DNA of 5,041 bases from Myxococcales bacterium (GTDB taxonomy: Bacteria > Myxococcota_A > UBA9160 > SMWR01). A model generated the notes under the pieces. That model made no database searches and was not told the origin of the DNA. It saw only the letters and a program-made list of their open reading frames with translations. Of the stretch, positions 1 to 5,041 are shown piece after piece (positions within the stretch are counted from its first letter, which is position 1; the number at the start of each line of letters is the position of its first letter). Location: NCBI GenBank assembly GCA_022571825.1, contig JACZXC010000256.1, positions 1 through 5,041 on the forward strand, in the 5' to 3' direction. A program made the translations under genes and the position numbers.

Positions 1-180
1 GGGGTGCGGCCAGGCGCGCTCGACCGCGCCGAGCCGCGCGTGCGTATGGCCGCGATCCGAGCGCTCGGGCGCATCGGCACCTCCGAAGCCAGGAATGCCC
101 TCGAGGCGGCGGCGGGGAGCCACGACGACCCGGCAACCCGGCGCCGCGCTGCGGCGGAGGTCCGCAGGCTCGAGCGTTGA
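1..180 (+). CDS. HEAT-repeat protein, C-terminal fragment (5' end outside window)
   Basis: The frame is open from base 1 and ends at the TGA at 178-180, giving 59 residues with no stop. Residues 12-35 (PRVRMAAIRALGRIGTSEAR and the residues after it) match a PBS-lyase/HEAT-type repeat: a basic amphipathic helix with the AxxALGxIG core, a turn, then a second helix (NALEAAA). A last Ala/Arg-rich helix (RRRAAAEVRRLER) closes the protein. HEAT repeats stack into solenoids that bind proteins or, in lyase relatives, chromophores; no catalytic residue is visible, so a scaffold role is the most that can be inferred. Third codon positions are mostly G or C, as in the other genes. The number of repeats and any N-terminal domain lie outside the window. 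The family call is fairly sure; the function is unknown. Confidence 0.72.
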   Translation, partial: GVRPGALDRAEPRVRMAAIRALGRIGTSEARNALEAAAGSHDDPATRRRAAAEVRRLER

Positions 181-359
181 GCCGGGGAACCGATCCAAAA
201 GCTCGCCGCCGCGAAGCCTAAGAACATGCCCATGGCACCCCTTGCGTGCCCTCCACCCGGTCGGCTTGTCGTCACCGGGCGGACTAGAGTGAGAACAGGA
301 CTTGGCTCATCCCGATCGACGGGCGATCCGGAGCGAGCTGGCTTTCTAGGAGAAACGAA
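181..359 (+). other. Intergenic gap before the PEP-CTERM gene
   Basis: This 179-nt stretch holds no credible gene. It must carry the 3' end signal of the HEAT gene and the leader of the PEP-CTERM gene. The only inverted repeat I see has short arms CCCGGT (256-261) and ACCGGG (274-279) around a 12-nt loop and lacks a following T-run, so it is not a convincing terminator. A TGGCAC...TTGC pair at 233-245 looks like a sigma-54 site but has the wrong spacing (see rejected items). No good sigma-70 promoter could be picked out. Confidence 0.4.
348..353 (+). promoter_or_regulatory. Shine-Dalgarno site of the PEP-CTERM gene
   Basis: AGGAGA lies 6 nt before the ATG at 360. This fixes the start and argues against the alternative frame that begins at 371, which has no such site and no signal peptide. 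Confidence 0.8.
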
Positions 360-1076
360 ATGCGAACCTCTTGCCTCTTCCTGTCCGGTCTCTTGGTCTG
401 CGCTCTCTGCGAACCGGGGTACGCAGTCAGCTTCACCATCGGGCTTCCGCCGGGAGCCGCGTTCGCCGACCTGGCTGCCCTGAACGCAAACTACGGCCTA
501 CCCGATCCGAGCGCCCTGACGGTCGAGGACTTCGACGACGGAATCCTGGTTTCGGGCCTGACGATCACCAGCAACGGCGGAAGCAGCTTCGTCTTTCCGT
601 CGGTGGGAAGCAGCGCCTGGCATCTCGACCCATCCACCTACGCGACGTGGATCATGATCAGCCCGAGCAATACCTTGACGATCGACCTCTCCGGACCCGG
701 AGCGAGCCTCTTCGCGATCGGCATCTCCGATGTCGCGATCGAGCCGGGACGCACGGTGTCGATCAACGGTGGGGCCGCCAGCTTCGTATACGGAGCCGAC
801 CCCAATTTCCAGCAGGGCGGCGGCTCGGCGCGGAACGGCTATCTGATCATCCAGACGACGGTCGCCGGCGAGACCATCAATAGCGTGGAGTTCTCGGGAG
901 GGAGCACCGAGAGCATCGACTTCGACGCTCTCCAGTTCCAACCCATCCCCGAGCCTTCGAGCCTCAGTCTCTTCGCCCTGGGACTGGGAGGGGTGACCAT
1001 CGTCCGACGGTGGCGCCGCCCCCGCCTGATTCAGGGCCGCCTTCACCCGCGCGAGAAGCCGCGCAACAGGAGCTAG
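360..1076 (+). CDS. Secreted PEP-CTERM sorting-domain protein
   Basis: The protein has 238 residues. The N-terminus is a Sec signal peptide: MRTS, a hydrophobic core at about residues 5-17, and a likely cleavage after A22 (GYA|VS). The mature part (about 23-190) is Gly/Ser/Thr-rich and acidic with alternating hydrophobics, suggesting a beta-sandwich; it includes VEDFDDGILVSGLTITS, a 'defined start/visible colour' style motif common in PEP-CTERM proteins, and DLSGPGASLFAIGISD. The C-terminus carries the sorting signal: PEPSS at 197-201, a hydrophobic segment at about 202-215, then the basic cluster RRWRR at 216-220. In this family an exosortase (EpsH/XrtA type) cuts at the PEP motif and the protein goes to the outer surface or extracellular matrix, often with exopolysaccharide. 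The tail runs 18 residues beyond the basic cluster, which is longer than usual. Cys5, Cys14 and Cys17 all fall within the signal peptide. No enzyme motif is seen, so the specific role is unknown. It is probably monocistronic and converges on the dehydrogenase gene. Confidence 0.88.
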   Translation: MRTSCLFLSGLLVCALCEPGYAVSFTIGLPPGAAFADLAALNANYGLPDPSALTVEDFDDGILVSGLTITSNGGSSFVFPSVGSSAWHLDPSTYATWIMISPSNTLTIDLSGPGASLFAIGISDVAIEPGRTVSINGGAASFVYGADPNFQQGGGSARNGYLIIQTTVAGETINSVEFSGGSTESIDFDALQFQPIPEPSSLSLFALGLGGVTIVRRWRRPRLIQGRLHPREKPRNRS

Positions 1077-1107
1077 CCCGATCCAAGCACCGGGTACACG
1101 AGTCCAC

Positions 1108-2802
1108 TCAGGGCCTCATCGCGTAGGCTCCGTCCAGCGTCTCGACGTGCCGGCTCCACACGCGCTCGTAACGGGGCGCGTCGTGCAGGGGCTTGCGCAT
1201 CATCTCTCGGCAGCTGGCGATCTGCTCGTCGTTGCTGCTCGGCTGGCCCAATAGCTGGAGGGCGGATTCCGAGGCGTCGCGAACCATGAACTCGAAGATC
1301 TGATCGAGCAGGTCCTCGTCGATGTCATACAGCCGGGCATTCTCGAGGATGAGCTGGGCGTACACCACGAGGGCGAAGATCTCGCCGCTCGCCAGCAGGA
1401 AGTCGACGTCCTTCATCTGGTCGGGACCGGGGGGCGCCGCCGCGAGCATCTCGCGGAATGCCTCGGCTTGCGCGGCGAAGACGTGCACGTTTGGAAGATC
1501 GATGCCGTCGAACGCACGCCGGTAGTCGTGGAACCGGATTTGACCAAGGCCCCGGGCGCTGCCCTGGTTGAAGAGGAAGTCGTCGTTTCGGTCGTGGTCC
1601 TGTCTTCCTATCTCCGGGTAGTCGGCCGGTTCAAAGAAGAAGTTGGGCATGAACTTCGCGATCAATGCGACGTTCACGTGCACCGTTCCCTCGAGCTTCG
1701 GGAGTGCCCGAATGTCGATGGCCGCCTGGCCGAAGTACATGTCCTTCTCGAAGCCCTTGGCCGCAATCGCGTCCCAGAGCAGGTTGATCACGGCCTCACC
1801 CTGGGTCGTGACCTTCATCTTGACCATCGGGTTGTAGAGCAGGTAGCGACGGTCGTCGGACCCGGCGGTGCGCATGTAGTCGGCGGCGCGCAGGGCGAAG
1901 AGCTTCATCGCGACGAGCCGCGCGTGGGCCTCGACGAGCATGCGGCGAACGTGGGACATGTCGGTCACGCGCGTACCGTAGAGCGTACGATTGTGCGCGT
2001 GGGTGATCGCCTCGTAGAGGGCGTGGGTGCAGATGCCGATCGAAGCCCATCCGAGGTTGACCTTGCCGATGTTCACCGTGTTGAGTGCCGCGTTCCACGC
2101 CGGGCGACCGCGGTGCATGAGATCCTCCTCGCGCACCGGGTAGTCGCGTAGCTCGAACTCGGACACGTAGTTCTGGCTCGCCACCACGTTCTTTACCAGG
2201 TGGTAGTTGGGGTGGCGCGGGTCGGCGGCAAAGAAGACGTACTCATCGCTTTCCTCGAAGCGGCCGAAGATCGAGACGATGGCGGCTTCGTTGCCGTTGC
2301 CGATGTAGTACTTGCGCCCATTGGCACGCCAGCCCTCGCCGTCGCGCGTCAGCACCATGTCGGTGGAGTAGAGGTCGGCGCCGTGTGTCTTCTCCGAGAG
2401 CCCGAAGGCAAAGATCCCGCCGCCTTCGAGGGCCTGTGCGGCCCGCTTCCGGAGCGCCTCGTTGTCGCTCATCCAGATCGGGCCGAGGCCCAGCACCGAG
2501 ACCTGCCAGGTGTACCAGTACTGGAGCCCGTAGAAGCCCAGGATCTCGGCGAACTCGCAGATGCGCCAGGTATCCCAACGCGCGTCCGGGGCACCCTCAC
2601 CGGCGGGCGTGCAGATGGAGGCGAAGATCCGCTCCTTCCCCACGAACTCGAGGAAGTCCGCGTACCAGAGACGGGCGTAGTAGTCCTCGAGGAGTTTCTT
2701 CTTCCCCTTGCCTTCGAAGAACGCGATGGTCTTGCGCATGATCTCGGACGAGCGTAAGTCGGGGTAGGAGCGGTTGGGATGCTTCGGATCGAGCAGGATC
2801 AT
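1108..2802 (-). CDS. Long-form acyl-CoA dehydrogenase (FAD flavoenzyme)
   Basis: The protein has 564 residues and should oxidise an acyl-CoA to the trans-2-enoyl-CoA using FAD, passing electrons to an electron-transfer flavoprotein; it is cytoplasmic. Domains in order: a charged N-terminal helical region (about 1-125); the beta-domain with FGLSEKTHGADL (133-144), equivalent to the family's T/S-E-x-x-x-G-x-D flavin/substrate motif, and GRKYYIGNGNEA (162-173), equivalent to the G-x-K-x-x-I-T-N motif; then the C-terminal helical bundle (about 240-385) with RTLYGTRVTDMSHVRRML (272-289). KLEGT (369-373) matches the Y/xEGT segment whose Glu is the catalytic base in medium-chain enzymes, so Glu371 is the likely base. 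About 190 further residues follow, mostly helical, so the enzyme is much longer than the usual 380-400 residues and resembles the extended (about 560-600 residue) forms. The start is fixed by a strong Shine-Dalgarno site. It is divergent from the hydrolase operon. The family call is firm; chain length and substrate are unknown, and an oxidase-like variant is not excluded. Confidence 0.9.
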   Translation of the reverse strand: MILLDPKHPNRSYPDLRSSEIMRKTIAFFEGKGKKKLLEDYYARLWYADFLEFVGKERIFASICTPAGEGAPDARWDTWRICEFAEILGFYGLQYWYTWQVSVLGLGPIWMSDNEALRKRAAQALEGGGIFAFGLSEKTHGADLYSTDMVLTRDGEGWRANGRKYYIGNGNEAAIVSIFGRFEESDEYVFFAADPRHPNYHLVKNVVASQNYVSEFELRDYPVREEDLMHRGRPAWNAALNTVNIGKVNLGWASIGICTHALYEAITHAHNRTLYGTRVTDMSHVRRMLVEAHARLVAMKLFALRAADYMRTAGSDDRRYLLYNPMVKMKVTTQGEAVINLLWDAIAAKGFEKDMYFGQAAIDIRALPKLEGTVHVNVALIAKFMPNFFFEPADYPEIGRQDHDRNDDFLFNQGSARGLGQIRFHDYRRAFDGIDLPNVHVFAAQAEAFREMLAAAPPGPDQMKDVDFLLASGEIFALVVYAQLILENARLYDIDEDLLDQIFEFMVRDASESALQLLGQPSSNDEQIASCREMMRKPLHDAPRYERVWSRHVETLDGAYAMRP

Positions 2803-2807
2803 GTCGG

Positions 2808-2814
2808 CTCCTCC
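2808..2814 (-). promoter_or_regulatory. Shine-Dalgarno site of the acyl-CoA dehydrogenase
   Basis: On the minus strand this reads GGAGGAG, 5 nt before the ATG whose first base is 2802. It is a near-perfect anti-16S match and decides the start. Confidence 0.85.
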
Positions 2815-2843
2815 GGGCGCTCGTCGAGGCTCGCGATGGAACG

Positions 2844-2849
2844 ATCATA
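2844..2849 (-). promoter_or_regulatory. Candidate -10 box for the acyl-CoA dehydrogenase
   Basis: The minus strand reads TATGAT, five of six bases of the sigma-70 -10 consensus, in an A/T-richer island of an otherwise GC-rich gap. It would place transcription start near 2837 and give a leader of roughly 35 nt, which is reasonable. No recognisable -35 box lies 16-18 nt upstream and there is no correctly placed TG extension, so this is a weak call. Confidence 0.3.
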
Positions 2850-2896
2850 CACACCTTCCCGGGCACCGGCGCGAGCTGCGGCGTTGCGACTCACCG

Positions 2897-2915
2897 CGTC
2901 CGCGCCCCGCGGACG
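2897..2915. repeat. Perfect 8-bp inverted repeat, 3-nt loop
   Basis: CGTCCGCG (2897-2904) and CGCGGACG (2908-2915) are exact reverse complements around CCC. As RNA this would be a very stable hairpin. It is not followed by a T-run on either strand, so it is not a standard terminator. Possible roles are an operator or a leader structure; chance is possible in GC-rich DNA. Confidence 0.5.
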
Positions 2916-2932
2916 ACCATGCGCTGATTGTG

Positions 2933-2962
2933 CGGACGGCACGACCGCTACCCGTGCCGCCG
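2933..2962. repeat. 10-bp inverted repeat with one bulged A
   Basis: CGG-A-CGGCACG (2933-2943) pairs with CGTGCCGCCG (2953-2962) around a 9-nt loop, with A2936 left unpaired. It lies 17 nt after the previous hairpin and shares the heptamer GCGGACG with it (2909-2915 and 2932-2938), so the arm at 2897-2903 could pair with either copy. There is no following T-run. The role is unknown. Confidence 0.45.
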
Positions 2963-2993
2963 AAGTTCGACCGAGTCCCAGAGTTGATGCTAG

Positions 2994-3128
2994 ATGCGAC
3001 CTGACCTCAAGTGGCAGCTACTGTTGACCCACTGGAGATTCGCCTTCCATCTCATCCGCTTCGGGCGCATCCTGAGCGGAGAGGCGCGGGGTAGGCCCGA
3101 GCGCCGCCGTCGAATTTCAGCCCCCTGA
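2994..3128 (+). CDS. Possible small protein, 44 residues (uncharacterised)
   Basis: An ATG at 2994 directly follows an in-frame TAG and opens a frame to the TGA at 3126-3128, ending 24 nt before the hydrolase start. The product begins MRPDLKWQLLL; its middle (about residues 8-27) is hydrophobic and aromatic with interspersed His/Arg, and its end is Arg-rich (RRRR at 37-40). About three quarters of third codon positions are G/C against about half of second positions, which looks coding-like. Against it: no good Shine-Dalgarno site lies before the ATG (only a GAG at 2981-2983), and the frame also spans the third inverted repeat. It could be a leader peptide, a small membrane-associated protein or a chance frame. 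I do not recognise a family. Confidence 0.28.
   Translation: MRPDLKWQLLLTHWRFAFHLIRFGRILSGEARGRPERRRRISAP
3051..3083. repeat. 9-bp inverted repeat with one bulged A
   Basis: CTC-A-TCCGCT (3051-3060) pairs with AGCGGAGAG (3075-3083) around a 14-nt loop, leaving A3054 unpaired. It lies about 70 nt before the hydrolase start, in the likely leader and within the possible small ORF. There is no T-run after it. It may be a leader hairpin or operator; evidence is structural only. Confidence 0.4.
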
Positions 3129-3143
3129 CCCGAACTCGGACCC

Positions 3144-3149
3144 GGAGGA
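3144..3149 (+). promoter_or_regulatory. Shine-Dalgarno site selecting a GTG start
   Basis: GGAGGA ends 3 nt before the GTG at 3153. The spacing is a little short but the match is strong, and no ATG lies at a better distance, so GTG is the likely start of the hydrolase. Confidence 0.7.
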
Positions 3150-3152
3150 AGC

Positions 3153-4118
3153 GTGTCGAACCCCCGCCCCGTTCAGCCCCGGACTCCCCCGCGCGAGGCG
3201 TTTGCCGTCCACCGGGCGGCGGTGGCCGACGGCCTCGACCTGGCCTATCTGCGCGAGGGGGTCGGTGGCTATCCGCTGTTGCTCGTCCACGGATACCCGG
3301 AGACCAAGCGCATCTGGTGGCGGAACGTGAAGCCCCTGGCGGACGCCGGCTACGAAGTCATCGTCCCCGACCTGCGGGGCTACGGCGATTCTGATCTCTC
3401 CGAGAAGGACGAGTACGACATTGTCCTCTATGCCCGCGACCTCTACGCGCTCGTACACGACGTGCTCGGTCACGAGCGTTGCGGACTCCTGGCCGGCGAC
3501 GTCGGTGGCGTCGTGATCTGCGACCTGGCGAACCGCTACCCGGGCTTCGTCGATCGGATGATCTTCTTCAACTCGATCGCCCCAATCATCCCGGAAGCGA
3601 CCGACTGGTACGCCGCGCACGGGCTGACGATGAACCCGCTCGAAGACGGTCCTACAGGCGACTATCGCATCCGCCAGGGCCGCGACTGGCAGGAGCTGGT
3701 CGAAGATCTCGATACGCCGGCCCGAAGGCGACGCTACGTGCGCGACTTCTACGAACATCGGTTGCTGGCGTCCCAGGGATCCTTCGACGAGGCAGGCTTC
3801 GACTTCATGGTCGAGCCCTTCGAGGACGCGCGTCGGCTCGCCGCGGGCTGGGCACCCTACCAGCTCCAGTACGGCCGACCGATGAGCGAGCCTCCCCTGC
3901 TCATGCAGCCGGTCGAGGTACCGACGCTGATCCTGTACGGACCGGACGATCAGGTCGTTCCGAAGGACTTTCCCAAGCGCTGCGAAATCGCGTTCCCCAA
4001 TCGGATCGGCCCGCTCGTGATCCCCGAGTGCGGCCACTTCCTCCAGTGGGAGCGCGCCGACGTGTTCAACGAGGTGGCGAAATTCTTCTTCGCCGACCTG
4101 CTCCAGGGAGAAGGCTGA
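3153..4118 (+). CDS. Alpha/beta hydrolase, epoxide-hydrolase-like (Asp nucleophile)
   Basis: The protein has 321 residues, the usual length for single-domain epoxide hydrolases, with no signal peptide, so it is cytoplasmic. Motifs in order: HGYPE (46-50), the oxyanion-hole HGxP motif; DLRGYGDSD (73-81), the family's D-x-x-G-x-G-x-S region; the nucleophile elbow AGDVGG (114-119) with Asp116 in the nucleophile position; a cap region (about 140-250); LYGPDDQVVP (261-270) with Asp266 the likely acid; and CGHFLQWE (293-300) with His295 the likely base. An Asp nucleophile points to epoxide hydrolases or dehalogenases, which use an alkyl-enzyme ester, rather than esterases or C-C hydrolases, which use Ser. 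HGYPE and the flanking text are closest to soluble epoxide hydrolases (HGFPE, GHDWGG), but the usual Trp after the nucleophile is Val117. Cap-domain tyrosines that activate the epoxide cannot be assigned by eye. It is first in an operon with the flavin monooxygenase. Substrate unknown; haloalkane dehalogenase is a less likely alternative. Confidence 0.85.
   Translation: MSNPRPVQPRTPPREAFAVHRAAVADGLDLAYLREGVGGYPLLLVHGYPETKRIWWRNVKPLADAGYEVIVPDLRGYGDSDLSEKDEYDIVLYARDLYALVHDVLGHERCGLLAGDVGGVVICDLANRYPGFVDRMIFFNSIAPIIPEATDWYAAHGLTMNPLEDGPTGDYRIRQGRDWQELVEDLDTPARRRRYVRDFYEHRLLASQGSFDEAGFDFMVEPFEDARRLAAGWAPYQLQYGRPMSEPPLLMQPVEVPTLILYGPDDQVVPKDFPKRCEIAFPNRIGPLVIPECGHFLQWERADVFNEVAKFFFADLLQGEG
4106..4110 (+). 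promoter_or_regulatory. Internal Shine-Dalgarno site at a coupled TGATG junction
   Basis: GGGAG sits in the last codons of the hydrolase gene, 7 nt before the ATG at 4118, which shares its A with the hydrolase TGA (4116-4118). The arrangement indicates one transcript and translational coupling by re-initiation. Confidence 0.7.
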
Positions 4119-5041
4119 TGGCTGCGAGGGACCCGCTCACTGCCGCGCGAGAGCTGCGAGAGCTGATCGAATCCGAGGCGGAGCTCGTCGAGCAGAAATC
4201 CACCATGACCCCGCCGGTCGTAGATGCGCTGGTCGATTCCGGGCTCTTTCGTCTGCTCGTGCCCAGAGCGCTGGGAGGCATGGAGGCCGACCCCGCTACG
4301 ATCGTCGACGTGCACGAAGAGCTCTCCTTCGCCGACGGCTCTGTCGGCTGGTCGTTCGCACAGAATACCACCGTCATGGCCTACGCGGCCTACCTGGAGC
4401 CGAAGTACGCCGGGCCGCTCTCCCGAGCACGCGCCGGTGCCGGGATGTTCGCTCCGCTGGGTATCGCACGCCGAGAGAGCGGGGGGTTCCGTATCTCCGG
4501 CAGCTATCCCTTCGGCAGCGGATGCGCCCACGCCGAGTTCATGGGCGGGTCGGCGATGGTGATGCAGGAGGGCGAGATGGCGGCCCTCGACAACGGCCTC
4601 CCGCAAATTCGCGCCTTCATTATCCCCGCGGATCGCGTGGTGATCAAGGAGAACTGGGACGTAATGGGCTTGCGCGGAACCGGGAGCTTCGATTTCGAGG
4701 TGCCCGAACAGCATGTCGACGCGGGCATGACGTTCTCGCTCTTCGAGAACCGGGCGATTACCGGCGGCGCCCTCTACGGACTCGGACCCGTGGCGCTCGG
4801 AACCATCAGCTCCACAGCCTGGGCGCTGGGTGTGGCCGAGCGAGCGCTTCATGAGATCGCGGAGATCGGCAAGCGGGGGCGCACCCGGCTGGGCTCGCTG
4901 CCGCTGCGAGAGCAGCCGACCTTCCAGCGAGACTTCGGCCTGCACGCGACTGCCGTGAACGCCGCCAGGCTGCTCGCCAAGGAGTCCTACGGTGGTGCCG
5001 TCGAGGCGATCGAGCGAGGCGAATCGAGTCAAGTCTGCGCG
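4118..5041 (+). CDS. Acyl-CoA-dehydrogenase-fold flavin monooxygenase oxygenase component, 3' end outside window
   Basis: The frame gives 308 residues without a stop up to the window edge. It begins with a helical segment (about 5-45), then LVPRALGGMEADP (47-59) and SFADGSVGWSFAQNT (70-84), both typical of the Acyl-CoA_dh_2-type oxygenase family that includes HsaA, DszC and the HpaH C2 component. The central beta-domain has GGFRISGSYPFGSGCAHAE (122-140), equivalent to the GxxxxxGxxxFxSGxxHA motif, and WDVMGLRGTGSFDFEV (180-195), equivalent to the WxxxGxRGTGS motif. A C-terminal helical bundle starts at about 220. Family members are usually about 390-400 residues, so some 80-90 are probably missing. 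They use reduced flavin supplied by a separate reductase, plus O2, to hydroxylate aromatic or sulfur substrates. No reductase gene is visible; it may lie downstream. A true acyl-CoA dehydrogenase is less likely but cannot be excluded, because the catalytic-Glu region is off the edge. Coupled to the hydrolase by the one-base overlap. Confidence 0.82.
   Translation, partial: MAARDPLTAARELRELIESEAELVEQKSTMTPPVVDALVDSGLFRLLVPRALGGMEADPATIVDVHEELSFADGSVGWSFAQNTTVMAYAAYLEPKYAGPLSRARAGAGMFAPLGIARRESGGFRISGSYPFGSGCAHAEFMGGSAMVMQEGEMAALDNGLPQIRAFIIPADRVVIKENWDVMGLRGTGSFDFEVPEQHVDAGMTFSLFENRAITGGALYGLGPVALGTISSTAWALGVAERALHEIAEIGKRGRTRLGSLPLREQPTFQRDFGLHATAVNAARLLAKESYGGAVEAIERGESSQVCA

Larger units (their letters stand above)
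2803..3152. other. Divergent intergenic regulatory region
   Basis: This 350-nt region separates the start codons of the leftward dehydrogenase and the rightward hydrolase, so both promoters should lie here. Seen in it: the dehydrogenase ribosome site and candidate -10 on the minus strand; three inverted repeats (2897-2915, 2933-2962, 3051-3083); a possible small ORF (2994-3128); and the hydrolase ribosome site. A TTGACC at 3024-3029 resembles a rightward -35 box but has no good -10 partner 16-18 nt downstream. Longer open frames crossing 2774-3027 have no family resemblance and look incidental. No regulator gene is present in the window. Confidence 0.6.

Noticed and set aside
233..245. TGGCAC followed by TTGC upstream of the PEP-CTERM gene, resembling a sigma-54 (RpoN) -24/-12 promoter, which some PEP-CTERM genes are known to use.
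   Set aside because: Only 8 nt separate the GG and GC elements; the sigma-54 site needs 10, and this spacing is strict. No correctly spaced match was found elsewhere in the gap.
498..1046. A 182-codon minus-strand frame antisense to the PEP-CTERM gene.
   Set aside because: There is no family resemblance, while the plus-strand frame has both a signal peptide and a sorting tail.
1077..1107. CCCG (1077-1080) and CGGG (1091-1094) in the convergent gap as a shared terminator.
   Set aside because: The stem is only four base pairs with a 10-nt loop and no T-run on either strand.
1468..2151. A 227-codon plus-strand frame antisense to the acyl-CoA dehydrogenase, rich in Val, His and Asp.
   Set aside because: The composition is typical of a shadow of a GC-rich gene; the minus-strand product is an unmistakable acyl-CoA dehydrogenase.
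3024..3052. TTGACC as a -35 box for the hydrolase operon.
   Set aside because: The hexamer is good, but nothing resembling TATAAT lies 16-18 nt downstream (CCATCT/CATCTC at best).
3117..4037. A 306-codon minus-strand frame antisense to the hydrolase.
   Set aside because: It mirrors the codon pattern of the hydrolase, which has full catalytic motifs on the plus strand.
3153..4118. Fluoroacetate dehalogenase or meta-cleavage C-C hydrolase for the alpha/beta hydrolase.
   Set aside because: The paired Arg residues that follow the nucleophile in fluoroacetate dehalogenase (HDRGAR region) are absent, and the Asp nucleophile does not fit Ser-type C-C hydrolases.
3950..5032. A 360-codon open frame on the minus strand across the end of the hydrolase and most of the monooxygenase gene.
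   Set aside because: Its product has no recognisable family and is low-complexity in Arg/Gly/His/Ser. The plus-strand frames have clear motifs, a TGATG junction and a ribosome site. Long antisense frames are common in GC-rich genes.

Overview
The window comes from a GC-rich Gram-negative bacterium. Coding frames show strong G/C preference at third codon positions, Shine-Dalgarno sites are clear (GGAGGAG, GGAGGA, AGGAGA), and one protein carries a PEP-CTERM/exosortase sorting tail, which is found in envelope-forming Gram-negative lineages. That tail, a HEAT-repeat protein and lipid/aromatic-type flavoenzymes together would suit an environmental proteobacterium or a delta-proteobacterial/Myxococcota-like lineage. 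The lineage is an inference; no marker gene is present.

Layout. 1-180 (+) is the C-terminal end of a HEAT-repeat protein. 181-359 is a short non-coding gap. 360-1076 (+) encodes a secreted PEP-CTERM protein. It converges on 1108-2802 (-), a long (564-residue) acyl-CoA dehydrogenase, with only 31 nt between the two stop codons. 2803-3152 is a 350-nt divergent intergenic region with three inverted repeats, a candidate -10 box for the dehydrogenase and a possible 44-codon small ORF. 3153-4118 (+) is an alpha/beta hydrolase with an Asp nucleophile (epoxide-hydrolase type). It overlaps by one base (TGATG) a second acyl-CoA-dehydrogenase-fold gene, 4118 to the window end (+), which looks like the oxygenase component of a two-component flavin monooxygenase (HsaA/DszC/HpaH-type superfamily) and is cut by the edge.

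How the genes may work together. The right half looks like a small catabolic locus. A flavin-dependent hydroxylase and an Asp-nucleophile hydrolase are made from one translationally coupled transcript, and an FAD acyl-CoA dehydrogenase is transcribed divergently from the same intergenic region. This could mean oxygenation of a substrate, hydrolysis of an epoxide or halide intermediate, and beta-oxidation-type breakdown of an acyl chain. The substrate cannot be read from the sequence. The left half (HEAT and PEP-CTERM genes) appears unrelated.

I found no RNA genes, CRISPR arrays, insertion sequences or convincing Rho-independent terminators. Nothing here is clearly a new system. The items most worth a second look are the Asp-nucleophile hydrolase/monooxygenase pair, the over-long tail of the PEP-CTERM protein (with a C5 run that decides where it ends), and the structured divergent intergenic region with its small ORF.
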